Positions 44,848 through 53,163 of a stretch of DNA of 64,000 nucleotides are shown piece by piece. A program made the translations under genes and the position numbers. Under the pieces are notes generated by a model. The model saw only the letters and a list, made by a program, of their open reading frames with translations. It made no database searches and was not told the origin of the DNA. Position 1 is the first letter of the stretch; every line of letters begins with the position of its first letter. This DNA is from JAWKIJ01 sp041394325 (GTDB lineage: Bacteria; Actinomycetota; Acidimicrobiia; Acidimicrobiales; Microtrichaceae), in NCBI GenBank assembly GCA_041394325.1, contig JAWKIJ010000001.1, positions 2,980,962 to 3,044,961 of the forward strand. The letters run 5' to 3'.

Positions 44848-44869
44848 ATTCTACACGAACGTGTGTTCG
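44848..44869 (-). promoter_or_regulatory. LexA box and -10 box of the SLATT/CD-NTase operon
   Basis: A perfect SOS consensus CGAAC-GTGT-GTTCG (44856-44869) lies two bases upstream of a -10 box TAGAAT (44853-44848, minus strand). That -10 box ends 6 nt before the ATG at 44841, so the transcript should be leaderless. The box occupies the -10/-35 spacer, ideal for repression by LexA. Confidence 0.72.
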
Positions 44870-44884
44870 TAGGTCCGCTGGCGC

Positions 44885-45151
44885 TCACTCCTTGCCCCTC
44901 GTGCCGCTGAGCCGAAGCACGTGTCGATATGCAGCCTGCGCACGAGCGGGAAGACCGGGGGATCGCTTGATGACCGCCGTCCAGTACCTAACGAAGTCGG
45001 GCGGTGGCTCCAGCCCGACTCGGTAGTAGAGCGCGAGATCTGCCATCTCGACCGAACTCAACTGGGCGAAGAACTCCGGATGAAACTCATACAGCGAGTC
45101 CATGAGATCAGACTCATGCAGGTAATCTGCTTCCTCATTCAATACATCCAT
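44885..45151 (-). CDS. hypothetical protein upstream of the CBASS-like unit
   Basis: 88 aa, acidic at the start and basic at the end (ESDLMDSLYEFHPEFFAQLS, then GLPARAQAAYRHVLRLSGT). A -10 box TAAAAT lies 11 nt before the ATG, in an AT-rich patch unlike its surroundings. No family recognised. Ends 15 bp before the LexA box. Confidence 0.55.
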   Translation of the reverse strand: MDVLNEEADYLHESDLMDSLYEFHPEFFAQLSSVEMADLALYYRVGLEPPPDFVRYWTAVIKRSPGLPARAQAAYRHVLRLSGTRGKE

Positions 45152-45184
45152 CTAATGACTCTATTTTATCATGACCGCGACGAA

Positions 45185-45210
45185 GCCCCGTGACTGTTGA
45201 GTCACGGGGC
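45185..45210. terminator. intrinsic terminator
   Basis: Perfect 10-bp stem GCCCCGTGAC / GTCACGGGGC with a 6-nt loop. It lies 25 bp downstream of the small minus-strand gene ending at 45236 and insulates the CBASS-like unit from it. Confidence 0.75.
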
Positions 45211-45235
45211 CCCGCCAGCCTTCGACTGATGAGGA

Positions 45236-45436
45236 TCAGCCGTCCGAGTGGAGCTTGGTGGCCTGGTAGTTGCCGCCATTGTTGGCGACCATCCAGCCGT
45301 CCACATGCGGCTCACCGCTGGACTGACCCGAGTGAAGGTGCGGGTGGTTGATCTGTCCCTCCGACTGGAGAGTGATGTGATCACCCGGGTTCACCCCGAT
45401 CTGCTGAGCGGCGTCGATTGCCTGCTGCCTGTTCAT
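45236..45436 (-). CDS. 66-aa hypothetical protein
   Basis: ATG at 45436 with a very strong ribosome site AAGGAGGTGA. The first part (MNRQQAIDAAQQIGVNPGDH) is helical, then a His-rich stretch (HPHLHSGQSSGEPHVDGW). By eye a small stand-alone strand-rich protein. Function unknown. Its own terminator follows. Confidence 0.65.
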   Translation of the reverse strand: MNRQQAIDAAQQIGVNPGDHITLQSEGQINHPHLHSGQSSGEPHVDGWMVANNGGNYQATKLHSDG

Positions 45437-45585
45437 CCTGTTCACCTCCTTCCCGAACTTTCGGGACGGCGGGAGTTCGCCGTCGAAGGAAGCATCTGCT
45501 TCTGAGCGGGCAAGGTGGAGGGCTCGGCATTGCGGACTCGCGCAACTCGGCCTCGCGCCCCTCGTGCCCATGAGAGGGGTTGCAC

Positions 45586-45597
45586 TACAATGCTCGC
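45586..45597 (+). promoter_or_regulatory. leaderless promoter of the XRE/deoxyribosyltransferase-like gene
   Basis: TACAAT (45586-45591) lies 6 nt before the ATG at 45598 and no Shine-Dalgarno sequence fits in between. Confidence 0.55.
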
Positions 45598-46296
45598 ATG
45601 AGCGCGCAAGTGACAGGGCCGTCATTTGGCCAGGGTCTTCGCGCCGCGCTCCGGGCCAACGGGTACAGCCAGGCGAAATTGGCCGCCGAGCTGAACATCG
45701 ACGCGGGTTCGGTCAGTCGCTGGGCCAACGACAAGGCGCTGCCGAGCCCCGACAACGTTCACTTGATCGAGTCCATCCTCGGGGTGTCGCTCGACGGGTA
45801 CCACTCGGAGGCTCGCCCGCACTACGAGGTCTACGTCTCCGCACCGATCCTCGGGCTCGGACCGAAGCGGATTCAGACCCACCACGACGCGATTGCTGAG
45901 GTGGTCGGGACCCTCTCGGGGTTCGCCCGTCCGATCTTCTGGCCCGGCCACGACATCACCTCGCAGGCGTCGATGCAGGCCGCCGACCTCGCCTCACAAC
46001 GCAACATCGTAGCCCTGACCCACTCGGACGCGTTCCTCTACATCCAGTTCGCCGAGATCACGAAGCCGACGAGCGCCCTAGTCGAGCTGGGTATCGCGCT
46101 AGGGCGGCGGATCAAGACGACGCTCATCATCCAGCGCGACCTCACCACACCGTTCATGTTCGACGGCTTTCCGGCTGTGGCGGAGCGCCTGACAAGTATG
46201 CCGAGTGCCCGCATCTACAACGTTGCGGACATCGACGCAGCGTGCGAGTTGATCGAGCGCAACGGTCGGCCGCTGCTGGGTCTGCGCCCCGAGTGA
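45598..46296 (+). CDS. XRE helix-turn-helix fused to a nucleoside-deoxyribosyltransferase-like domain
   Basis: 232 aa. Residues 12-66 are an XRE-type HTH (YSQAKLAAELNIDAGSVSRW). Residues 75-225 are a Rossmann-like domain: YEVYVSAPILGLG, then DLASQRNIVALTHSDAFLYI, then PTSALVELGIALGRRIKTTL. The Glu in SALVELGIALG and the early beta strand recall nucleoside 2-deoxyribosyltransferases and TIR-like NADases. It might sense or cut a nucleotide and act as regulator or effector of the island; this is inference. Confidence 0.7.
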   Translation: MSAQVTGPSFGQGLRAALRANGYSQAKLAAELNIDAGSVSRWANDKALPSPDNVHLIESILGVSLDGYHSEARPHYEVYVSAPILGLGPKRIQTHHDAIAEVVGTLSGFARPIFWPGHDITSQASMQAADLASQRNIVALTHSDAFLYIQFAEITKPTSALVELGIALGRRIKTTLIIQRDLTTPFMFDGFPAVAERLTSMPSARIYNVADIDAACELIERNGRPLLGLRPE

Positions 46297-46316
46297 TCGA
46301 CTGGAGCCGGGCCGCG

Positions 46317-46626
46317 TCATTGCCGTCTGCCCAGGATCAGATTCCATACCGCCACAACCCACGCGCTCAGCAGTCCTCCCAAGGCGGCCGACACGACAAT
46401 GGTCTCGACGGTGAGTCGGGGCCTGACATCTTCTGCACGACTGGCCCCCGGCCGATAGCTCTCGAAGGCGCGTCGCGCGATCAAGTTGCTCGATCGCAAC
46501 GCTCACGTGAGAGTCGGCCTCTTCGACCCGACCGAGTGCCTCGCGCTCCATCTGCGCGAAGTGCGCCTGCTCGTCTGACCCAGCCGGTGCCAGATTCGCC
46601 GCGGTGTATTCAGTCACTGCAGTCAA
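46317..46626 (-). CDS. small membrane protein, probably frameshifted
   Basis: The first frame from 46626 reads EQAHFAQMEREALGRVEEA, then SHVSVAIEQL. The second frame reads RRAFESYRPGASRAEDVRPR, then one membrane helix ALGGLLSAWVVAVWNLIL and a stop at 46317. One base near 46495 separates them. Joined they make a 103-residue helical protein with a C-terminal anchor. Family not recognised. Confidence 0.4.
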
Positions 46627-46678
46627 GAGCGCCGCGTGCGCATTCTCGACCGCGCAAATGGCCGCCTCACGACATGAA

Positions 46679-46709
46679 ACGGGACTCCTGGCAAGGCCAG
46701 AAGTCCCGT
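46679..46709. terminator. intrinsic terminator before att copy 3
   Basis: ACGGGACT-C-CTGG / CCAG-A-AGTCCCGT hairpin with one mismatch and a 5-nt loop, 17 bp before the tRNA copy. It may belong to the tRNA gene, reading from the minus strand, or to the island end. Confidence 0.65.
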
Positions 46710-46726
46710 GTTTGCAGGGTTTTCGA

Positions 46727-46771
46727 TGGTGGCGGGGGCAGGATTTGAACCTGCGACCTTCGGGTTATGAG
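46727..46771 (-). repeat. attachment-site copy: 3' half of tRNA-Met, copy 2
   Basis: 45 bp identical to the copy at 53117 and nearly identical to that at 27173. On the minus strand it covers anticodon loop to acceptor end. The 5' half is replaced by unrelated DNA. Confidence 0.78.
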
Positions 46772-46788
46772 GTTTCAGATCAGACCCT

Positions 46789-46909
46789 CAGCCCGTACCA
46801 CTGCGTACCAGATCGTGCCCTCTTGCAGGGGTTTCGCCGGTCATCGTATCCCGGTCGTGCCCGCCAGTACACCCTTGTCACGCACCGCACGGTAGAAGGA
46901 ACAGTAGAA
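46789..46909. repeat. att-flanking 121-bp repeat, copy 1
   Basis: Matches 53163-53283 over 121 bp at about 80% by eye, starting CAGCCCGTACCA and ending CGGTAGAAGGAACAGTAGAA. Contains a 21-bp unit CAGCCCGTACCACTGCGTACC and a weaker second one 70 bp on, which look like integrase arm-type sites. Confidence 0.6.
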
Positions 46910-47102
46910 AGTCGACCCGCACGTTCGGGCTGCGGCTGCGGCTGCGGCCGTCCCGCCGACCGACCCTCGAGCTCCTTCGATTGGCTTGGAAAGCCACCGT
47001 CCGCTCGCGATGGGCGATCTTCGGGTTCGTCAGGAGGGGTCACCGACTGTCCACGTAGGGTCCTCTACGTGGCCAGCGACGAGTCATCGGTGACGGGCAT
47101 GC

Positions 47103-48122
47103 GTGGATGCTTCGGTGGATGGCGACGACTTCATGATGTCGGTGCCAGGCGCGGGAGGGTCGCTCGTGCGAACAGGCGCAGGGTCTGACGCCACCCGTGT
47201 GACAGTTCAGGAGGTGTCGTCGGGTCATCTGGCAGTGCTCGAGTTCGGGTTTCCAATGGTGGGCACCGCGCACTCCGAGGGTGACCACTTGATCGTCTGT
47301 CACATGCTGCAGGTGCCAGCGGGAGGACGATGGGACGGAACGGAGTTGGCCCCTGGCCAGTCGTTCGTCTATCCACCTGGGAGCTCTCAGGTCGCCGCCG
47401 ATCCTGAGGGGTTGCGCTTCGGCATGGCGGTGGTGCCGTGGGCGGACTTCGAGCTGGCGGCGGCCACGCTCGGCTTCGATCATTCGCCCGCAGCGCGCCG
47501 TGACGACCGCGTCGGTGCTGACAAGGCTGGGCTCGCGAGCTTGTTCGCTGGCTTCGGCAGGATCGGCTCCCCAACGATGGATGTCGGCGCCGTCTGCGGG
47601 TTCGACACGCTCCTTGACGTCGTCGTCCACGCGACCAGCGTTCCGACCGACGCCGACCGTCCGGGCCGACGACGCCGCTGGGAGCCGCGTGACGTCGTCG
47701 CGGATGTCGTCGACTGGCTCGACGAATCTGGGAGCTGGCACGTTCCGGCCCTCACGCTGTGCCGGCAGGTCGGCGTGTCTGAACGCAAGCTGCAGACCGC
47801 CTTCCGAGAGGTATTCGATTCCACACCGGGCGGGTTCCTGCGGATGCGCGCGTTGCAAGCCACTCATCGAGCGCTTCGCACAGCTGACCCACCGACGGTG
47901 CGGGTCGGCGACATCGCTCGCCACCACGGCTTCGCCCATGGCGGGCGCTTCGCGAGCCTGTACGCAGCGGTGTACGGAGAGCCGCCGTCGGCAACGCTGC
48001 GCTCTGCGACGCGTCAGACCTCGGCTTGGAGCCGGCCCGCGACGGTACCGGGCGGCGAAACGTGCGGAAAGTGGACAAGCGGAAGCACCGATCCACGTCG
48101 CGACCCGGGTCCCTCGGGCTAG
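47103..48122 (+). CDS. AraC-family transcriptional regulator
   Basis: 339 aa from a GTG; ATGs at 47133 and 47136 are alternative starts. The C-terminal 100 residues are an AraC DNA-binding domain with both helix-turn-helix units (LTLCRQVGVSERKLQTAFREVF, then VRVGDIARHHGFAHGGRFASLY). The N-terminal part is cupin-like (LQVPAGGRWDGTELAPGQSF). It precedes the alkylsulfatase and SulP genes in the same direction and probably activates them. Confidence 0.85.
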   Translation: MDASVDGDDFMMSVPGAGGSLVRTGAGSDATRVTVQEVSSGHLAVLEFGFPMVGTAHSEGDHLIVCHMLQVPAGGRWDGTELAPGQSFVYPPGSSQVAADPEGLRFGMAVVPWADFELAAATLGFDHSPAARRDDRVGADKAGLASLFAGFGRIGSPTMDVGAVCGFDTLLDVVVHATSVPTDADRPGRRRRWEPRDVVADVVDWLDESGSWHVPALTLCRQVGVSERKLQTAFREVFDSTPGGFLRMRALQATHRALRTADPPTVRVGDIARHHGFAHGGRFASLYAAVYGEPPSATLRSATRQTSAWSRPATVPGGETCGKWTSGSTDPRRDPGPSG

Positions 48123-48157
48123 ACCTGAACCGTCGAGCGCCCCTGAGGAGGCAACCC

Positions 48158-49957
48158 ATGAGTGGACCGGATTTCGCTGATCGTCAGGACTTCGAGGACG
48201 CCGACCGAGGGTTCGTCGGCATGCTCGACCCGTGTGTGATCACCGCCGACGACGGCCGGGTGGTGTGGGACAACGACTCCTACGACTTCCTCGACGGCGA
48301 GTGCCCCGACACCGCGAACCCGAGCTTGTGGCGCCAGGCCCAGCTGTGCGCGAAGCAGGGTCTCTACGAGGTGACCGACGGCATCTACCAGGTCCGGGGT
48401 CTTGACTTGTCGAACATGACGATCGTCGAGGGCGACACCGGTGTGATCGTCATCGATCCGGCGATCTCCGCCGAGTGCTCCGCTGCAGGTTTGGCGCTGT
48501 ACCGCGAGCACCGCGGCGAGCGCGAGGTCTCTGCGATCATCTACACGCACGCGCACGTCTACCACTTCGGCGGGGTGCGCGGCGTGTACCGCGAGGGCAT
48601 CCCCGTCATTGCCGGGCACGGGTTCATGGAAGCGGCCGTGGCGGAGAACGTGTACGCCGGCCAGGCCATGAGCCGTCGCTCGGATTTCATGTACGGCGCC
48701 AAGCTCGCCAAGGGTCCGACCGGGCAGATCAGCGCCGGGTTGGGGCAGACGAACTCGACGGGCACCGTCGGGCTGATCGAACCGACCCTCGAGATCACCG
48801 AGACCGGTCAGGAAGAGATCGTCGACGGGGTCCGGATCCGGTTCCAGATGACCCCGGGCACCGAGTGCCCGGTCGAGATGAACTTCCTGTTCCCCGACCA
48901 TCGCGCGTTGTGCATGGCCGAGAACGCCACCCACAACCTCCACAACATCCTGACGTTGCGCGGCGCGGTGGTGCGCGACGCGCGCATCTGGTCCTACTAC
49001 CTGAACGAGACCATCGACCTGTTCGGCGACGATGTCGACGTGGCGTTCGCGTCGCATCACTGGCCCACCTGGGGTCGTGACCGCATCGTGAAGTACCTGT
49101 CCGAGCAGCGAGACCTCTACGCCTACCTCCACGACCAGACCCTGCGCCTCATGAACCAGGGCTACACCGGCATCGAGATCGCCGAGATGGTCGAACTGCC
49201 GCCTGCGCTCGACGCGGCGTGGCACACGCACGGCTACTACGGCTCGGCCAGCCACAACATCAAGGCTATCTACCAGCGCTACCTCGGCTGGTTCGACGGC
49301 AACCCCGCCAACCTCTGGCAGCACCCACCCGAGGCCGTCGCTCAGCGCTACGTCGACGCGTTCGGCGGCGCCGATGTCGTGATGGACAGAGCCCGGGGCT
49401 ACATCGACGACGGCGACCTGCGCTTCGCCGCGGAGCTGCTGAACCACGTCGTGTTCGCCGACCCCTCGAACACGACAGGACGCGAGATGCTCGCTGGTGT
49501 GTACGACCGACTCGGCTACGGCGCCGAGAACGGGACGTGGCGCAACTTCTTCCTCCAGGGGGCGTTCGAGCTGCGAAACGACGAGAAGCCGACCCCGCTC
49601 GATCTCGCCCCGCCCGACGTGATCGCCGCGCTCACCGTCGCCCAGCTCTTCGACACCGTCGCCATCCGCGTCAACGGGCCCAAGGCGTGGGACGTGAGCG
49701 CAGCGATCGACTGGATCGTCACCGACGCCGACGTGCGACACCGCACCGAGCTGTCCAATGGCGTGCTCATCCAACGCGACAACCCAGCAGGCGACGCAGA
49801 CCTCACGGTCACGCTCACCAAGACCGAGTTGATCGGCTTGCTCGGCGGTGCGCTCACCCTCGCGGATGTCGAGACAAGCGGCGACGTCAACACGGTGCAG
49901 AAGTTCCTCGACATCCTCGACACCGGCAACCCCGGAATCGCGATCGTCACACCCTGA
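48158..49957 (+). CDS. alkylsulfatase (SdsA1/BDS1-type metallo-beta-lactamase fold), altered zinc site
   Basis: 599 aa; ATG at 48158 with GAGGAGG upstream. The N-terminal metallo-beta-lactamase domain is followed by a dimerisation domain (MEL-like YGYYGSASHNIKAIYQRYLG) and a C-terminal SCP2-like lipid-binding domain (VIAALTVAQLFDTVAIRVNG). The metal motif HxHxDH appears as HAHVYH: Tyr135 (codon TAC at 48560) replaces the zinc-binding Asp. Other ligands look intact. Alkylsulfatases release sulfate from alkyl sulfate esters such as SDS. Activity here is uncertain because of the substitution. Confidence 0.85.
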   Translation: MSGPDFADRQDFEDADRGFVGMLDPCVITADDGRVVWDNDSYDFLDGECPDTANPSLWRQAQLCAKQGLYEVTDGIYQVRGLDLSNMTIVEGDTGVIVIDPAISAECSAAGLALYREHRGEREVSAIIYTHAHVYHFGGVRGVYREGIPVIAGHGFMEAAVAENVYAGQAMSRRSDFMYGAKLAKGPTGQISAGLGQTNSTGTVGLIEPTLEITETGQEEIVDGVRIRFQMTPGTECPVEMNFLFPDHRALCMAENATHNLHNILTLRGAVVRDARIWSYYLNETIDLFGDDVDVAFASHHWPTWGRDRIVKYLSEQRDLYAYLHDQTLRLMNQGYTGIEIAEMVELPPALDAAWHTHGYYGSASHNIKAIYQRYLGWFDGNPANLWQHPPEAVAQRYVDAFGGADVVMDRARGYIDDGDLRFAAELLNHVVFADPSNTTGREMLAGVYDRLGYGAENGTWRNFFLQGAFELRNDEKPTPLDLAPPDVIAALTVAQLFDTVAIRVNGPKAWDVSAAIDWIVTDADVRHRTELSNGVLIQRDNPAGDADLTVTLTKTELIGLLGGALTLADVETSGDVNTVQKFLDILDTGNPGIAIVTP

Positions 49958-49997
49958 CGTCGAGCCCAGGCACAGCGAGCGGAAACCGACTGCTGCG

Positions 49998-51740
49998 ATG
50001 ACCGGGGGTCCGGCCCGACCAGCATGGCAACGCATCCCGGTATTCAGATCTCTGTCGGGCTACCAGCGGGCCTGGCTCTCTTCGGACCTGGTCGCCGGCC
50101 TGACGGTGTGGGCCGTGTTGGTGCCCGAGGCGTTGGCGTACGCGACGATCGCCGGGGTCTCCCCCGTCGTCGGTCTCTATGCGGCGATGCCCGCACTCGT
50201 GCTCTACGCGGCGTTCGGGTCGTCGCGCCACCTTGTCGTCGGGCCGATGGCCGCCACTGCCGCTCTGTCCGCTGCTGCGGTCGGCGACATCGCGAACCGG
50301 ACCGGCGCCAACTTCACACAGCTCACCGCTGCGATGGCGCTCGTCGCCGGGGCGATCGCGCTGATCGCCGGTCTTGCCCGGCTCGGATTCCTCGCGTCGT
50401 TCATCTCCGGCCCGGTCCTGAAGGGGTTCATCATCGGCCTGGCGCTCACGATCATCGTCGGCCAGATCCCGAAGCTGTTCGGGATCGACAAGACCGATGG
50501 CGACTTCTTCGAACAAGCGTGGGGGATCATCACCCATCTCGGGGACACGCAGAGCTGGACGCTGCTCGTCGGCGTTGTCTCACTCGCAGGGGTGATGCTG
50601 CTCCGCAGGTTCGCGCCGAAAGTTCCAGGCTCGTTGGTTGTCGTGCTCGCAGCGATCGCCGCGGTCTCGGTCTTCGATCTCGACGCCAAAGGGGTTGGCA
50701 TCGTCGGGCCGATCCAGTCCGGGCTCCCCCAACTCGGCCTCCCCGATGTCGGTCTGTCCGACTACGGCGCCCTCGTGGGTTCCGCGGCAGGCCTCGTCCT
50801 GATCGCATTCGCCGAGGGGCTCGGCGCCGCGAAGACCTACGCGACGCGCGACCACTACCGCATCGATGTCAACCGCGAGCTGATCGGACTCGGCGCCGCC
50901 AACATCGGATCGGGCGCGTGTTCGGGCATGGTCGTGAACGGATCGCTGTCCAAGACAGCTGTCAACGGCGAAGCCGGCGCGAAGTCCCAGGTATCGGGGC
51001 TGCTCGTTGCCGGGCTCACGATCCTCACACTGCTGTTCCTCACCGGGCTCTTCGAGAACCTTCCCGAAGCCGCCCTCGCAGCGGTGGTGATCGCCGCGGT
51101 GGTGGAGCTCATCGACCGATGGGCGCTGGTGCGGCTCTGGCGCTCCTACACCGCCGCCCTCGGTTCCATCTACGGATGGGCGGCCCGCGTCGACCTCATC
51201 GCCGCCCTCGCTGCCCTGTTCGGAGTGCTGCTCTTCGACACCTTGCCCGGGTTGTTCATCGGGATCGTCGTGTCGATCGTCCTGCTGGTCTACCGGGCGT
51301 CACGACCCCACGTCGCCGTCCTCGGCCGCCGACCCGGCGAGCACCACTGGGTCGACCTCGACCGCAACCCCGACGCCACTACCCAACCGGGCATCGTCGT
51401 ACTGCGCCCCGAATCCGGCCTGTTCTACGCCAACGCCGACAACGTCAGCGCGGACATCGACAACCACGTCGACGACACGACCCACGCCGTCGTGGTCGAC
51501 CTCGCCTCGGTTCCCGTCATCGACGTCTCCGCCGTGGACATGCTCGTCGAACTCGATGAGGACCTCACACGACGCGGCCTCACCCTGTGCATCGCGCGAG
51601 ACATCGGCCAAGTCAGCGACGTTCTCGCCACCGCCGGAGGATCGGCGCTACTGCAGCGCCTCTACCCGACCGCCGACGACGCCGTCGCCGCCCTCGGACG
51701 ACCGCCCTCGAACGAGACCGGCCCACCCGACCAAGCCTGA
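49998..51740 (+). CDS. SulP-family anion permease with STAS domain
   Basis: 580 aa; ATG at 49998. About 11-12 membrane helices beginning SDLVAGLTVWAVLVPEALAY, the SulP signature, then a C-terminal STAS domain (IVVLRPESGLFYANADNV, then VVVDLASVPVIDVSAVDMLV). Probably takes up sulfate or another small anion. It follows the alkylsulfatase by 40 bp, which fits a sulfate-ester use module. Confidence 0.9.
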   Translation: MTGGPARPAWQRIPVFRSLSGYQRAWLSSDLVAGLTVWAVLVPEALAYATIAGVSPVVGLYAAMPALVLYAAFGSSRHLVVGPMAATAALSAAAVGDIANRTGANFTQLTAAMALVAGAIALIAGLARLGFLASFISGPVLKGFIIGLALTIIVGQIPKLFGIDKTDGDFFEQAWGIITHLGDTQSWTLLVGVVSLAGVMLLRRFAPKVPGSLVVVLAAIAAVSVFDLDAKGVGIVGPIQSGLPQLGLPDVGLSDYGALVGSAAGLVLIAFAEGLGAAKTYATRDHYRIDVNRELIGLGAANIGSGACSGMVVNGSLSKTAVNGEAGAKSQVSGLLVAGLTILTLLFLTGLFENLPEAALAAVVIAAVVELIDRWALVRLWRSYTAALGSIYGWAARVDLIAALAALFGVLLFDTLPGLFIGIVVSIVLLVYRASRPHVAVLGRRPGEHHWVDLDRNPDATTQPGIVVLRPESGLFYANADNVSADIDNHVDDTTHAVVVDLASVPVIDVSAVDMLVELDEDLTRRGLTLCIARDIGQVSDVLATAGGSALLQRLYPTADDAVAALGRPPSNETGPPDQA

Positions 51741-51855
51741 CCCCACCGCGCCTCACGACATCGGGGACCGCACCCAGTCACGACTCCCGGGTCGCATGCC
51801 GCCGCGGCGATGCGCTACCGAGTCCGCTACCGACCCAGAGATCGAGGAGCGACAG

Positions 51856-53026
51856 GTGGCGTACGTGACCGAGAAGCGAGGCGTGCACTACGCCGTGATC
51901 TACGGCCGCAACCCGGTCACCGGAACGGAGCGCCGCCGTTGGCATCGCTGCGACGACCGTGCCGATGCCGAGCGGGTGGCCGCCGAACTCACGGCTGCTC
52001 GTGAACGTCAGTCCCGAAGTGGATCACCGATGACCGTGCGCGACTTCCTGGTCGGCCGGTGGCTGCCTGCTCGCGAGACGACTGTCGCTGCGTCGACCCA
52101 CGCACGCGAGTGCGCCGCCGTCGCGCACTAGGTGCTTCCCCACCTCAGCTCGACGCAGTTGCGCCGGCTCCGGTCGGAGCACATCCAGACGCTTTACCGG
52201 CGCCTCGCTATAGCCGGTAGCCGCACTGGCGGGCCACTCGCAGCGAAGACGATCCTCAACCTCCACCAGACGCTGCGCGCCGCGCTGAATGACGCCACTA
52301 CGCACGGCCTCATCGCCACCAACCCGATCGACGGCGTCCGGCCACCCGACCCGCGCACCCGACCGTCCGGTCGTCGTCGTGCCCGGTCGTGGACCGCGAG
52401 CGAGCTGGGCGTTCCTCGATGCCACGGCCGCCAGCCGTCACGCCACGCTGTTCCGGTTGGCGGCGGCGACTGGGATGCGACGAGGGGAGGTGCTCGGGCT
52501 GCGTTGGGACGACATCCACTTCGACACCGGACGCATCGAGATCACCCAGGCCCTCATCTCTGTCGGCTACGAGCTGACGTTCACCCGGTTGAAGACCCGG
52601 ACCAGTCGCCGCAACGTCACCCTCGACGCCGACACCCTTGCTCTCCTGGCCGACTGGCGCCGACGGCAGGCCGCGGAACTCGAGGAGTCGGGTGCGGTCA
52701 ACGAGCACGGGCTCGTGTTCACCCGACCCGACGGCCAGCCGCTCCACCCCCACACCGTGTCCCAAGCGTTCGGTCGAGCCCAACGACACGTCGACGTGAC
52801 ACCGATCCGGTTCCACGACCTTCGCCACACTCACGCGTCGCTGCTATTGCGGGATCGGGTGCCGATCAAGGTCGTCTCCGAACGACTCGGCCACTCCAAC
52901 CCGGCGTTCACGATGACGACCTACCAGCACGTCATCCCCGGAATGCAAGAAGATGCCGCCGCTGCATTCGGTCAACTCCTCGCCGACCATTCAACTCAAT
53001 CAGCCAAGCCGCTGCTCGCTGCATAG
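51856..53026 (+). pseudogene. tyrosine integrase with a stop codon and a frameshift
   Basis: From GTG 51856 it reads VTEKRGVHYAVIYGRNPVTG, hits TAG at 52129-52131, and continues in the same frame as STQLRRLRSEHIQTLYRRLA. Near 52410 it shifts to the frame carrying TGMRRGEVLGLRWDDIHF, HDLRHTHASLLL and LGHSNPAFTMTTYQH. The catalytic Arg, His-x-x-Arg and Tyr residues are kept but the enzyme cannot be made whole. It is clearly related to the 39.6-kb integrase. It lies 90 bp before an att copy. Confidence 0.82.
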
Positions 53027-53069
53027 ACGGTAGGCATCGGTAGACACTCGGTAGCGACCCCAGAACGCG

Positions 53070-53099
53070 GCAAGGCCCCCGATCACTCGGAGGCCTTGC
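53070..53099. terminator. intrinsic terminator before att copy 4
   Basis: GCAAGGCC-C-CCGA / TCGG-A-GGCCTTGC with a 4-nt loop and one mismatch; 17 bp before the tRNA copy, as at 46679. Confidence 0.7.
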
Positions 53100-53116
53100 G
53101 AACACTGCATTCTCGA

Positions 53117-53163
53117 TGGTGGCGGGGGCAGGATTTGAACCTGCGACCTTCGGGTTATGAGTC
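53117..53163 (-). repeat. attachment-site copy: 3' half of tRNA-Met, copy 3
   Basis: Identical over 45 bp to the copy at 46727, plus TC as at 27173. Its right side again lacks the tRNA 5' half. Confidence 0.78.

Noticed and set aside
46727..46771. Functional tRNA-Met gene
   Set aside because: Only the anticodon loop to acceptor end is present; no D arm or 5' acceptor strand can be found next to it. The same holds at 27173 and 53117.
48119..50035. 638-codon minus-strand frame opposite the alkylsulfatase
   Set aside because: Mirror of a gene with strong domain evidence; composition is typical of an antisense GC frame.
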